Origin: Bedellia somnulentella
Lineage: Eukaryota > Arthropoda > Insecta > Lepidoptera > Bedelliidae
Length of the DNA stretch: 64,000 bases
Direction of reading: 5' to 3'
Assembly: GCA_963576735.1 (NCBI GenBank)
Contig: OY755190.1
Coordinates: forward strand, 3,155,695 to 3,219,694
The first letter of the stretch is position 1. Every line of letters starts with the position of its first letter. Shown here piece after piece: positions 11,806 to 23,400 of the stretch. Below the pieces are notes generated by a model. The model saw nothing but the letters and a program-made list of their open reading frames with translations. It did no database searches and was not told the DNA's origin. The translations under genes were made by a program, and so were the position numbers.

Positions 11806-12824
11806 GCTATGTACAAAAAGAGCTAATGTTATCTGGAGTCTTGCTAGTGTTCTTCCCTTGCTTAGTTGTGCTAATGATCGGGTTCCAAGCAGGTGGTAAT
11901 TGCCAACCATCATCTCTATTGAAGTTTGGATGTTTCTTTATTTCAATAGATTCACGTATTATTCTAGGTATCAATCGATTCTCTTTTGCTAGAATTGTAG
12001 GTTTGTCAAAACGCATGTGGTGGTTTGGCTTATCGAAGGTGTGTTCACACAAAGCAAATCTTCCAGGACGCCTATTCTTCATATCAGCAATATGTTCTTT
12101 TACGCGAGTAGCTACACTACGCTTTGTTTGTCCGATGTATGAAAGACCACACTCACAGTCTAGTTTATAAACACCTGCATCTTGTAAAGGGATCTGACAT
12201 TTGATAGGTCTTAAAAACTGACTTATCTTTTGGTGCGGCTTGAAGTAGGTCTGAATGGAAGCACGCTGTAACACAGTACTAATTTTTGTCTGTTACACCC
12301 TTTACAAAAGGTAGAGTTGCAGGGAGTCTTTCGACAGTAGGCGGTTTATCGGAGGAGCGGTGACGTTGGCGGGGCAATTTCAGCTTGTTGTTGTGAAGAA
12401 CTTGTTTCACATGACTGAGCTCTCCAGCAAGATGGTGTTCGTCACAAAGATGTTTGGCTCTCTGAAACAAAGTTTTACCAACAGTAGCTAGCTGAGATGG
12501 ATGGTGGAGTGAGTCACCATTGAGGTACCTATCAGTGTGGGTGGGTTTCGTATAAACTGTGTGACTAATTGAGTTATCAGAATTCCTTATCAAGAGGACA
12601 TCTAGAAAGGCTAAACTATTATTAGTCTCCAATTCCATTGTAAATTGGATCTTAGGGTTAATGGAATTAAGATGGTCTAAAAATGCTGAAACTATGTTTT
12701 TGGGTAGGATTGCAAAAGTGTCATCTACGTACCTTTTATAAACCTTTGGAGTGACAGGGAAGGATTTTGCAATCTTCTCGAACACGCGAAAATTTCGCAA
12801 GTCCAAATATGGTATTGAGTCCAC
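11806..12824 (-). pseudogene. Penelope-like element fragment (RT C-terminus plus GIY-YIG endonuclease)
   Basis: Two minus-strand frames form one broken protein. The upstream frame (12824-12279) holds the RT active site YVDDTF (about 12719-12736) and the following thumb-like region (FTMELETNNSLAFLDVL). The downstream frame (12274-11807) holds a GIY-YIG nuclease: GVYKLDCECGLSYIGQTKRS, then R..EH and the conserved E. This RT plus GIY-YIG order is the hallmark of canonical Penelope-like elements, which prime reverse transcription at nicked targets or telomeres. The frames are joined by one extra A in an A5 run (12283-12287 on the plus strand as T5), so the copy is dead. The N-terminal RT motifs are absent. 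Confidence 0.88.
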
Positions 12825-12831
12825 GATATGA

Positions 12832-13865
12832 TAATCGTCTATTTAAGTTACATTATAAGACTTATCCAACGGGTTCAGAACGCATGCGCACGTTTTTGTT
12901 TCCGTATTCCTCCACGATCCCACGTCTCACCATATTTGAATGCAGCAAGCTTATTAAATTTAACGGCTCGAAGACATTTACATCTAACTACAATGATGTT
13001 TGGTATCATACAAACCGAAAATCCTTCATATCTGTACAATAAACTAAAGTGGTCCAATCAACCTCATTTGTACAAAATTCGGACTCATCTTCCCAAACAT
13101 AAACTAGCTGCTTTTCGGGGTAGTTTTAGGTTTGCTGCATCCAAGTGTTGGAACGATCTCCCTCACCGCCAATCCGTGATTCCCTCCAGTAATAAAAGTT
13201 TTGGGCGTTTGTTCAAAACTTATTTATTGAGCTTACAAAGATCTCTCTCCAGCGCTACCTCTTCTAGCCTAGTTGCTAAACCCACTTATCTACCTCCTGT
13301 ATCGTAAAGTGAGCGTATCATATTGTATTTTATTGTTGTATTTTATATAGTTATGTAAGAATAATATACTTATTATTTATGTAAAATAATATACTGATTA
13401 TAAAATCTTATCGTACATATTTATAAAGTGTTATTGTGTTATTTTTCTATTTATCATTTGGTTGTGATTTTTATACCATCGTTGTAGTTATTTTGTAAAG
13501 ATTTCATTGTAGGCATGTTGGTTTTGTTGTTTTTAATGATGTGGTTTGTAAAAATGCAATGTTACCTTAAAATGTATTTTATAAATATATTTTAGTACTT
13601 AGTTTATCGGCTACCCTCTTGTTGTTTGTTTGTGTTTTATATTTTAAATTATTATTTTGGCACTGGCTGAAAATCAGTGCTACTAGTACCCAGTACTGGT
13701 AGAAATATCCTGAGCCAGTGACCATTTCTTTAGTAAGAACAGAACATATTGCTTGTAATGTAATAAAAAAAAAATGTTAACGATGTAAGTGTATTTGTGT
13801 TAAGTGTAGTGTTTTTTTTAAATTTATATCATGTTTAGGTCATAAGTACTTTGTAAGTGTGTTCT
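12832..13865 (+). mobile_element. LINE 3' fragment (Jockey/CR1 group)
   Basis: The plus strand reads LIQRVQNACARFCFRIPPRSHV...FRFAASKCWNDLP to a stop at about 13307, homologous to the LINE at 59.6-61.7 kb (LIQRVRNACARYCF...). A long AT-rich 3' UTR follows, with the paired motif CACTGGCTGAAAATCAGTG. Its final tail (GAATAAATTTTTTTCTTC) appears displaced to about 16528-16550 by the DNA element at 13866-16522. Only the C-terminal 160 codons remain. Confidence 0.78.
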
Positions 13866-16522
13866 TACCCAATTAACAAAAACGTCGTATAAGTCATTAT
13901 TTGTACGACATAAAGTTGAATAGCAGTCCTATAACAGTAATTAGATGATTACTAGGTCCTATAGACGTATTTAATTTAACTATTTAGTCGTGCGACGAAT
14001 ATGTTATATTAAACTAGTCATAGCAACGTTGGCAAGACTAAAGTATATAACGTTTTATTTAAGTTTTAACTAATACGTTTGTACGACCACGCAATAGTCA
14101 TACTAACGTTACAGTCAAATAAACGTTTCCAACTGACAAAATTTGGTGCTTGGCAAACCATTATATGACATTTATATAATGCAGTAGTTGTATACAGGTT
14201 TTAACATTGACGTTAATAAAACGGTCACTAGTATGTCATACAGCAGTCAATTTAAGACACTTAAATGACTTGGTTGTTTGATTACAACTCAAATATAACT
14301 TTTATATTACATTATGTCCATTTAATGTCATGCCCTGACTTTGTAGTCACATTAGAGTTAAGTTTTGACCTTAAAACGCCTTGGCCGCCATATTTACGTA
14401 ACGTTTGATGCGAAAAATGATATCGAATTATTCATGGAGAAAACTTAAACATAGTGGAGCTTTCAAAAAAACAGTATCTCGACATTACGAATTATTAAAA
14501 ATTACAAGGCTACCTTGGTATTAACCACAAACAATGTTAAAGAAGAAAAGGGTACAACGCAAGAGCAACAAATGGTTCAGTACTAATTAAGTTTATTAAT
14601 TATTAAATATCGCTAAGGATTTTTTACGATATCGAATTTTCTTTATATCAGTAAATGTTTTATTGATTGATAAATTTTAATAGTAATGTTAAAATGGTTT
14701 TATTTAAAACATGTGATATTTTATTTAATTTTGTTAGCAGTTAAACAGTTGAATTTGTTAAAAGTGTTCCTAATGCGGCCACAATAAATTATATGGTAAA
14801 CTTTTCATCAGTCATCTTTGTTTTGGTACTTATTATAATTTTTTTTTTTAAATATAATGTTTTTAATTTCTCGCCGTGTAGTGTCGGCTTAGAACAGCAC
14901 TACCCCGTTTCTGTACGTAAGAGGCGACTAACGGTATTAAGGCTTTTAAGGGATTATTGGTCGATGCGGTTGGAGACCGATCACCAACAACCTTTACTTA
15001 ACCATCTTTTCCCCACTCAATTTTCCAGGAGCGGCTGAGGATTTTCTAATTCCTTAGCTCTGGATACCCCTTCTAGGGATTTGTGGCCGTGAGTATATGT
15101 TGTATGTATGTATATTTTCAGAAGACTATCTTAGTGATCATTGTCTTTTCACTGTCCAGTAAAAAGAAATGAATAATATAAACTTGGGTACAGATAATTA
15201 AAAAGACAATACCTTTCAAGAGGATTTGAAATATTGGACTCTTGACTCTAAAATTTCTCATCGTGCACTCAAAAGTTTATACATATGTGTGTTATGAATA
15301 ACATCATTAAATCGGAATCTACGTATTTTGTAGAGAATGTCAAATGTTAAATTGTTGGCATTCCTTATAATGAATATGTATATTTAGTTCCTCTCGTCCA
15401 TACTTTGTTCAGGATTTATTCAAAATAAATTAAATATAATTATTGATTTTATGTATTTTAATTACCATGTGAAATCATGAATAGAAAATTGTATGCTTAT
15501 TGAAACAATAATTAGAATATGATACAAATATTCAACCATATTTCCGATAGAAGTTACTTATAAATTTTTCTTTCCTTTTGCTAAGAATGGGTTTTACCTG
15601 AAATAAATTAAAAGATAATTAATTTAAGTTAATGTTGACACATTAAAAATAACTATTATAAAAATACATTTACATACTACTTACATATACTTTCAGACCT
15701 CCACATCAGGTCTTACTTTTCTTCTGCGTATCTGTACTGCAACGCTATTTGTTAATTGTATAAAAAAATTATTAAATGTTATAAGGAACCCTAATAGCTA
15801 GCTTTAATGGCGTATTGCATAGTCTTCAAATAACCTTAAAAAGACTTTGTGCCTTTAAAACGTCATAAAGAGGTAAGTATGCAACCAAAGCAATATGTCT
15901 GACATTTTGAAAAATAAATTTATTTTTGGTAATAAAAATATGATGTTTTAAACACAAAACTAAGAAGGGGCATGAAAATATGAATTGTATTTACATAGGT
16001 ATATTATCGTAAAACTTAAATTCCCAGTCGAACTAAACGGTATTAAAGACAAATATTGTAAGCAAAATATGAAAGTCACATAATACTCTAATTTCTTTCA
16101 CATAATACTCTTACTTCCTAGTAATTATTTATCTTGCACTTAAATCTCCAAATAAAAACAACAACTAACAAGAAATACAGCCTTTCAGTGGTTGTTACTA
16201 GACTCATATAAAACGTTTTAATAATTCAAAAACATCTGTACGACCGCAATATAACCAAACAGGTGGTTGTAAAGTTACGGTGCGACTACTGCGCGATGAA
16301 AGTGGTAATTCATAAACGTTCACACGACTTTTAAATGACGTTAACGGAGTCATCTTCTGACTTTTGTATGACCATTGTACAACATTGAAGGTCGTATAAT
16401 TGGGGCCCTTTTCGCGTTTAGTAAACGTTATTATAACATCAGTGTGACATAGCTTTTACTAACAGTGGTAACAAAATAACGTTAACTTAACTATTGAACG
16501 ACTTTAAATTGTTAATTGGGTA
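13866..16522. mobile_element. Non-autonomous DNA element with TIR TACCCAATTAACAA and iterated subterminal motifs
   Basis: The 14-bp end TACCCAATTAACAA at 13866 is inverted at 16509-16522. Both flanks (13.87-14.40 and 16.19-16.52 kb) are packed with degenerate motifs of the GTACGAC and AACGTT kind in both orientations, while the middle lacks them. No ORF with coding features lies inside. It seems to have inserted into the 3' tail of a LINE, since tail-like sequence resumes at 16523. I could not define a target duplication. Superfamily unknown. Confidence 0.6.
14876..15113 (+). mobile_element. SINE family A copy
   Basis: Plus-strand copy from GTGTAGTGTCGGCTTAGAA to GCCGTGAGTATATGTTGTATG, inserted in the middle of the 13.9-16.5 kb element. 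Confidence 0.75.
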
Positions 16523-16928
16523 CTTTTTGAATAAATTTTTTTCTTCTTCTATCATAATATGTCTGCAGAGCTGTCATTCATGTCAAAAAGACGTTGCGTT
16601 GGTGTAAATGCGAAGAAAAAAAATGCTCCGCAGTTACCCAGTGTAGTATACCCCGTGGAAAGCTATATTCGGTAATGTTAAGTTTATAAAGTGCAGTAGC
16701 TTTTGCTTTTATGATTTAAAAATAGCCATACATACATACAGTTCATATATCTTACAGTTGCATTGACTTCTAACAACACGTTGATTTCTCTGTCTACCCA
16801 AAGGAGACTATGGCGTGATTTTTGTTAGTATGTAGCAAAATCGTTATTACGAGTTACTGACACTTACGAAGACCTCTGAATTAACAGCTATTAACGAAAA
16901 AAGTTTTGAAAAAAATGGCCGTTTTGCA

Positions 16929-18266
16929 CGGCTATTCCCAGTAGTCTTACTGGATAGTCTTACCAGTAGAACTAATGGGATTTTTTTCCCAATATTCTTA
17001 TCGAAAGTAAGACATTGTCTATGTCATATTTTTCCCATTAGTCTTACTGAACATATTGTTTTAAAACATAGGCCTCGTAACTATACTCGACAGGATCTTA
17101 TTATAAAATTTACGATTGTTTTTTTATATTTAAACATACGCTTTATTGTAATATTCAGTTACTAATTTATCAATAACAAATGTAAATTTTTGGCCACGAT
17201 TTTTTAATAAATGAGATAAACGTTTTTTTGAAAATGTAACAAAAGTAGATTATACAAGTACAAGTATTTTTCCACCGCTCTTCACACTTTTGTGATTCAT
17301 TTGATGAATCAGGTTATTAAGACAGTTTGAGTAGGTCTCCGACAAGGTGCGCCGATAATTTGGTCATAATTGCGGGATGCCGATGGATGAGGGCAGCAAA
17401 GAACCGGCTGTAGTGGAGATCTTAGCCTATGTCCACTTGTAGATGTCTAATAGCTGTGAAGTGTCAGCTTAGAATAGAACTATCCCATTTCTTCCGGTTG
17501 GTGTACGTAAGAGGCGACTAACGGTATTGGGGCTTTAAAGGGATCTTTGAGCGATGCGGTTGGGGACCCATCACCAACAACCTTTGTTTTACCATCTTTT
17601 CCCCACTCAACTTTCGTTCTGCTGCGTAGCTCTGGCTACCCCATCTAGGGATTTATAGCCGTGAGTATATTTATGTATGTATGATAGAATGTTAAAGTTG
17701 TTATTTGTTCGTGGATCCAACAGATATTTTTGTATAAAACCACTAAAGGCTTTTTTATTTATGCTGCTTTTATATTTAAAGTACTGTACTGTTTAAAGTA
17801 CTAGGGTAGCACCCTAGTACTTTAAACCCGAAATATGGCAAAAATAATCTAAAAATGCAAACTTATTATGCTTTTAGAGAACTGCGTTCTGGCGAAAAAT
17901 ATATTACAACAACAAACCCATTCCCATATATATTTTGCGAAATATTTGGTTTATGGCAAATGTACCTCGATTAAATATTATGTGAAATATTGTCTGATAT
18001 TATTAAATATTACAGCCAAGAAAAATATTAAATTTTATACCATGCGAATCATGCACTCAATTTCACTAAGGAGGTATGTCTATTAATCTTATTTGGCCTA
18101 TATAAAATTTGGAACATTTAGATGAACCAAAAAGTTTTGATTGGTTGGTGACACTACTGGGAATTATTTTCCCAATAGTCTTACCAGTAAGTACTATTGG
18201 GACAAAAATTCCCAATAGTTCTACTATCTAATTTATTACTACTAGTAAGACTACTGGGAATAGCCG
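16929..18266. mobile_element. Non-autonomous TIR element with CCCARTAGTCTTAC iterons (hAT-like TSD)
   Basis: The ends CGGCTATTCCCAGTAGTCTT (16929) and its inverse (to 18266) are perfect for over 20 bp. They are flanked by GTTTTGCA (16921-16928) and GTTTTGCC (18267-18274), an 8-bp duplication with one difference. Near each end the motif CCCAATAGTCTTAC recurs several times in both orientations. The length is 1,338 bp, of which about 230 is a SINE. No transposase is encoded. Confidence 0.7.
17456..17686 (+). mobile_element. SINE family A copy
   Basis: Plus-strand copy inside the 16.9-18.3 kb element, from GTGTCAGCTTAGAATAG to GCCGTGAGTATATTTATG. The GGCTGAGGAATTT segment is deleted. Confidence 0.72.
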
Positions 18267-20088
18267 GTTTTGCCACTAGGGTTGCTAACTATTTTAATAA
18301 TACTTATGTATTGGGATGTTATGAAAAAGTATGTATAAAAATATTTTTAAGTGCGATTAAATGATGCTCAAGACGCCAGGAATCTTCAAGGAGACAATCT
18401 ATAGCCTCTGCGTACCCCAATATCGTGTAATGCCCATTTCGCTACTACGAAAAGTGGTGCGAAAAGGAAATGAAGTGTCACAGGCGAGATCGCCGCAGTG
18501 TATGTTCGGTTATATATATACTTAAAAGCCCATTATTATAAAAAATCTATTTTTTTCATTTTACTTAAAATTACTCTGTAACAAAAGCGATATACGTTGT
18601 TTTATAAATTATATGAAAAATATGAGCATGAATCTCGGTCTAACCTTCTATAACATAGAGCAAAGATGTAGAGTCCTCACAAACTCATTTTGCAGTGGTT
18701 TTCGACTAGGAACTTTACTTCATATCAAATATTTTTATTATTCCGCCCTGGCAACTTGATTTTAGGTAGGTATAAAATTAAGGCAAATATTTAACACGAC
18801 AACTGAAATCCTTTTTAGGCAACTTTCTATTAAGTCACAAAAAAACTAACTTTGCAGTGATTAAATATCTTAGCAACTAATAAACTATACAAGCAACAAA
18901 ATGCTAGAATCAAAGAACTAAAAAAACGGCTGCTACTGTAAGGTATCAAATATATCAAGCGGGATCAGTGTAAGACTTGTTAAGGTATTATAAAACCTAA
19001 TGTGGTGACTAATTTTTCCGAGGGGATATCATACATTTTTCACTGGCAACTATTGGATTTCATTATAAAAATACACATTTGGCAGCGATTTTTAGGTAGC
19101 TTTACAACTGAAAATGGGTATTATAATAATGTATTTGGATATTAGAATATTGTTTGCAGATTCGCAAATTCTTGAAAAGGCGGCAAATGCGCTCGTGTGT
19201 CTGGGCAGTGCGGAGGCAGCGGAGCGGGGGGTTTAGCGGGTTTCTAGCCAATAGCAAGAGGCAAGTTTTTGTGACTATTATATTAAGTAAATTAAATATT
19301 TTGTGCATTTAAGTAAAAATTATTTAAAAAAAAATAGGTTAAAAGTGGCTTCACCCAGCCTAATGGGCAGATGCAATTAAGTTAGAGAAGGAAAACAGAG
19401 GGGGCACAGGGGGGGCGAAGCCCTCCGCATTAAAAAACAATTAATCACCACAATTGTATTTGTGCTAGGTTAGGTTAGGGTTAGCTTGTGTCCCTTAGAG
19501 CAGAAATAGGCACCCCGCGAAGCGGGGTGACGTCGACACGCTGTTACTCAAAGTAGGTAGGTTCATTTAAAAGAGGGAAAAATAGACCAAGAATAGTTTT
19601 ATAGCATGTCACTATTTGGTTAATTTAGATCCCAACAAATGTAGCCAAAAGTATTTTTTTAAGATCTTGTTTGTATTTATTTCAGACCTTGGTCATGTTT
19701 ATACACAACCCCATTTTAGTATTTATGAAAGCCTATTCTAACTTTTTTATCCGCCAATAATTTGTCGCCTTAGAAGAAATTCAATTGCCACTTAAAAAGC
19801 CACCGCTTTCTAGTTAAGATGTTACCTCTAATTAGTCGCCAAAGTAGATTATTTTCTATCCATTTTCATTTTTTTTACGACCCGGAATGGTATCAATGTG
19901 TCGCCGTGTTAAATACATGCCTAAAATTATTATATGGTTGAATTTATTGTACAATACGTTTTAGAAGACGCCGCGCCGCCTCGCTCGTTTCCAATTTTCA
20001 CTTATTAGGGAAGCATAATTAGTTCAACCGCGACTAAGAATCAAGACATAAGCTAGGTACTTCCTGTCTTAATTTAAACATATATATA
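18267..20088. other. No recognised gene; AT-rich intergenic sequence
   Basis: No ORF here shows coding character. Small items are a short TTAGG-like run (about 19475-19492) and a GC hairpin CACCCCGCG-AAG-CGGGGTG at about 19511-19529. Otherwise nothing can be assigned. Confidence 0.4.
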
Positions 20089-20817
20089 TGTCGTAGGATG
20101 ATTTGATGTTTAGGTTTTTTGCAAAAAACCTAGGGATTTTGCAAAAATCCGGATAATTAGACAACGGTTATAATATTTTCTAATCTTACTAGGTTTTTTG
20201 CAAAAAAACTAGTTGGTTTAGCATGACTCCGAAACGAAATGTCAGTTTTTATAAATACTGTACACTGATTGGTCGATTGCAGTGCTCCATAAACACGTCA
20301 TCTCTGATTGGTTGTTAATTAAGACGTTCTTACTTAATTGTTCCTATCTAAATTTAATTTGATTGTTATTTCAATCAAATACAAAAAGTTCCTAAGTATA
20401 AAATAGTATTGTCATTTCCCTTTATAACTCCCATAATACAAGTGTTAGGTACTTAGTTTGGGGTAACTTGATCTGTGTTTAATATGTCCGAACGTGATTG
20501 TAATTTTACTCCAACAAAAGAGTAAAGAAAAATATTTAATTCCTAGTATCAAATAAGTATTGTCATTTCTTACCCTTTATAACTCTAGCTATAATATCTC
20601 AATACCACAATGACGAACCAATCAGAATAAGTGTAGGCGAGCAATCAGAAATCAGCCAATCAGCATTAAAGAAGTACAATCTTACTAAACCAACTAGTTT
20701 TTTTGCAAAAAACCTAGTAAGATTAGAAAATATTATAACCGTTGTCTAATTATCCGGATTTTTGCAAAATCCCTAGGTTTTTTGCAAAAAACCTAAACAT
20801 CAAATCATCCTACGACA
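20089..20817. mobile_element. MITE with 133-bp TIRs built of TTTTTGCAAAAA palindromes
   Basis: Arms 20089-20221 and 20685-20817 are near-perfect inverted repeats of 133 bp, flanked by TA (20087-20088 and 20818-20819). Each arm holds three internal palindromes around TTTTGCAAAA (AGGTTTTTTGCAAAAAACCT, GATTTTTGCAAAATC and a third). The central 460 bp is non-coding. The TA duplication suggests mobilisation by a Tc1/mariner-type transposase, which is an inference. Confidence 0.75.
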
Positions 20818-21045
20818 TAATTATATAAGAAATGAAATTTTATTAAGTTGAGAAGTTTCACAGTGAAACCGTAACAAACTTGTAGAATTTTTATACATTT
20901 TTTGTGCGTGCAAGTTTTGGTCGTATGTTCTGGTATATTCTATTGTGTGTGAGTGACTTATCCAATATTTGTAGGTGTAGGTATATTAGTTTCGATATAT
21001 TTTGACTTTACTTTCCGTTATGTTTGTAATTTAGCTTAGGTACAC

Positions 21046-21135
21046 AACCTTTGCCCCGCCAGGGCAGCCCTCAGCTGCCCGGCACACATTATGTCATGGT
21101 GAAACCGCACAGGCCACAGGGTCATCAGCAACCAA
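21046..21135 (-). mobile_element. Jockey-type LINE 3' UTR fragment
   Basis: Inverse match to 54.06-54.14 kb (GCCCTGTGGCCTGTGCGG, then GCCGGGCAGCTGAGGGC). Note that the Jockey fragment at 54 kb runs on the minus strand, so relative to that LINE this piece is on the plus strand. Confidence 0.5.
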
Positions 21136-21156
21136 ACCATTCGAAAAAATAATACA

Positions 21157-21403
21157 TACATATACATATACTCACGGCTGTAAATCCCTAGAAGGGGTAG
21201 CCAGAGCTAAGGAATTAGAAATTCCTCAGCCACTTTTGGAAATTATAGTGGGGTTAAGATGGTAAAAATAAAGGTTGTTGGTGATGGGTCTCCAACCGCA
21301 TCGCCCAAAAATCCCTTAAAAGCCCCAATACCGTTAGTCGCCTCTTACGTACACCCACCGGAAGAAATGGGGTAGTGCTATTCTAAGCCGACACTACACA
21401 GCA
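21157..21403 (-). mobile_element. SINE family A copy, well preserved
   Basis: Complete minus-strand copy from CATACATATACATATACTCACGG to CCGACACTACACAGC. It is one of the best references for the family consensus in this window. Confidence 0.8.
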
Positions 21404-22027
21404 TATGTAAAAAATAATAATAAAACAAATATAAAGTTTGTAACACCATATTCTCGATATCTTGTATGGTTTATTATTAATAGCGTGAACGGTTAATGTT
21501 TTCATGGGGTATACATAATTTTAACATGAAAAAAATATTAACTTCATACGAAAGTTTATTTCTATTTCACTGCAATAATTTTGTAATGTCGTGATTACAT
21601 GAAGTATTTTACTGGAAATAATTTAGATAAAATCGATTTTAATTTTCAAAGCATAACGGTTTCCCATCTGATAAATTTTCTGCCCATTTGAGGAGAGAAC
21701 CTATGTGCATGTTCGGGTTTTCATTTTTAACTGAAAGAAAGTTATTGAATTAATAATTACGGAAAAAATATCGTGCAGAAAAGTGTCCAAGGAATCACTT
21801 GATAACTACACAATTTCTATACCTTGCCATACAAAAGCATTCACGCCCTATTTCTCCTAACGTACTCTTTCTTATATCTTGAACTTCTGATTATAATCTC
21901 AATTTCTTAAACTGAGCGTTTAAATCACGTCTTTTTAGACAAACCCACGGATTTTAATAAATTATGGCAGCCTGTAGACTAATGTATGTAGTAGATATTA
22001 TAATTTAATGTTTTTGACATGAATTCC

Positions 22028-22138
22028 TTCGGGTATACGCCCCCGTCGCTCTGCCAACTGAGCTACAATATTATATATATCGGGGGCGTATACCGAAGGT
22101 CGCGGGTTCGAACCCCGCCAGTGTCGAAATTTTTCTTT
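22028..22138. repeat. Inverted halves of a tRNA-like repeat
   Basis: The plus strand from about 22081 carries the anticodon-side and T-arm half (CGGGGGCGTATACC, GGTCGCGGGTTCGAACCCC, then GTGTCGAAATTTTTC). The preceding 22028-22070 is the D-arm/anticodon half in the opposite direction (GTCGCTCTGCCAACTGAGCT). CCTTCGGGTATACGCCCCC pairs with GGGGGCGTATACCGAAGG. It is not a working tRNA. It belongs to the family seen at 5385-5460. Confidence 0.6.
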
Positions 22139-22313
22139 CCTTTAATAACATCTTTTATTTATGAGTAGATATTATGTTGAAAACAGTTAGTATCTTTGGA
22201 GATATATGGTATGTCTACTTTGGAGGTTTCTAGACTCTTTTCCTCGCCTGGTTTGTGTGCGTACGTGATCACGTACCTATCGGTACCTGTCAGTAGCCTA
22301 AACGCGACTTAGA

Positions 22314-22372
22314 GGGGAATGCTCCGCAGTTACACTGGGTGAACAGCGTGGTGTAACTGCGGAGCATTCCCC
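22314..22372. repeat. Perfect 22-bp inverted repeat (hairpin)
   Basis: GGGGAATGCTCCGCAGTTAC plus AC (22314-22335) is perfectly inverted at 22351-22372 around a 15-nt loop. The core AATGCTCCGCAGTTAC recurs at 16622-16637, so it is part of a dispersed repeat, perhaps two transposon ends brought together. Confidence 0.65.
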
Positions 22373-22392
22373 CAAAATGCGTAACCGTGCAG

Positions 22393-22560
22393 AGTGAAAA
22401 AGTCCTCAGGCATGTTTGGAAGTTCAGTAAGGAAAATATAGTAAAATAAAGGGATTTTGGTGAAGGGTCTTCAACCGCATCACTGTTTCGTCACCTACAA
22501 AACCCCAAAACCAAAGTCAACTCTTACGAGACGGCCGCGGGAGAAAAGTTTAGTGCTTTT
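22393..22560 (-). mobile_element. SINE family A copy, highly diverged
   Basis: Minus-strand similarity through CTCAGGCATGTTTGGAAGTT, GGTCTTCAACCGCATC and CTCTTACGAGAC. The ends are lost. Confidence 0.45.
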
Positions 22561-23150
22561 CGAAGTTAAAGTTATAAAGTTGTCCTAAGCAAATCAATTT
22601 AATGTTAAATATTATTATAAAAAATAAGATTTAATCTAACATTGGGTCGGCACGTTAATTGGAAATAAACGACTTTACCTACGACTTTGACAAACAACTT
22701 GTCGGGCTTGTCCAATATCTTCCAGTATGGTCTTCCGTACATGAAATGGGTAGTCGATGAAATGGGTTTATGGAGTTCCTAAAAGATTTATTCACGTTAT
22801 TCAACTACCGGTTGGGTTATCTGATTATTTCTTATTTACCACTAGGTACATAAATTCGTTTAACAAATTTATAAACGCCTACTACTGGACGTAAGCCTCC
22901 CTCAAACATAACCACAACGGCAGGCACTGCGCTGCTGTCTGCTAAGCTGTCTGCGCTCTGTAAGCCTACCTACATATCATCGTCTAGTACTTGGATTATG
23001 GGCTCATATGTATTGTACTAGGTCACTGAGGGTATTCAGGTGCATGATATTGATGGTGACATTTGTTAAAAGATCATTTCCCTCATAAATTCCCAAAAGT
23101 TCTGGTTTTCCAGACATTATAACATACAATATAAAAAAACGGTATATAAT
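22561..23150. other. No recognised feature
   Basis: No gene or repeat assigned. Confidence 0.35.
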
Positions 23151-23285
23151 TAAGAAATTCCTCAGCCACTTTTGGAAGTTTTATGATACAACTTCCAAAA
23201 GTGGCTGAGGAATTTCTTATTCCTTAGTTCTGGTTACCCCTTCAAGGGATTTATAGCCGTGAGTATATGTATTGTATGTATGTAA
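23151..23285. mobile_element. SINE family A fragment with 30-bp foldback
   Basis: TAAGAAATTCCTCAGCCACT... (23151-23180) is perfectly inverted at 23190-23219 with a 9-nt loop, then the normal plus-strand 3' end of family A continues to GCCGTGAGTATATG. A 5'-inverted retroposition product fits best. Confidence 0.7.
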
Positions 23286-23361
23286 TATAAAAAAGTTTTT
23301 TTTTGGATTGTAAGGTATTTCGAGCGTTAAGATAATTTGAGCTGCGAAGATGATAATATCA

Positions 23362-23400
23362 ATTATCTATACTTATAATAAATCTGTAGAGAGGTCAATA
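23362..23400 (+). mobile_element. Possible Helitron 5' end remnant
   Basis: TATCTATACTTATAATAAAT...GAGAGGTCAA resembles the 5' end of the Helitron-like element at 48399 (TATCTATACTATAATAAGAC...CGAGGTCAA). No matching 3' end was located nearby. Confidence 0.35.

Noticed and set aside
17868..18086. 72-codon ORF inside the 16.9-18.3 kb element
   Set aside because: AT-rich composition with no family-like motif; consistent with chance.
19475..19492. TTAGG-like run that could be insect telomeric repeat
   Set aside because: Only about three units; such short runs are common by chance, and no array or subtelomeric element is adjacent.
22261..22276. Perfect 16-bp palindrome GTACGTGATCACGTAC as an operator-like site
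   Set aside because: Short palindromes of this length arise by chance and no gene start is nearby.
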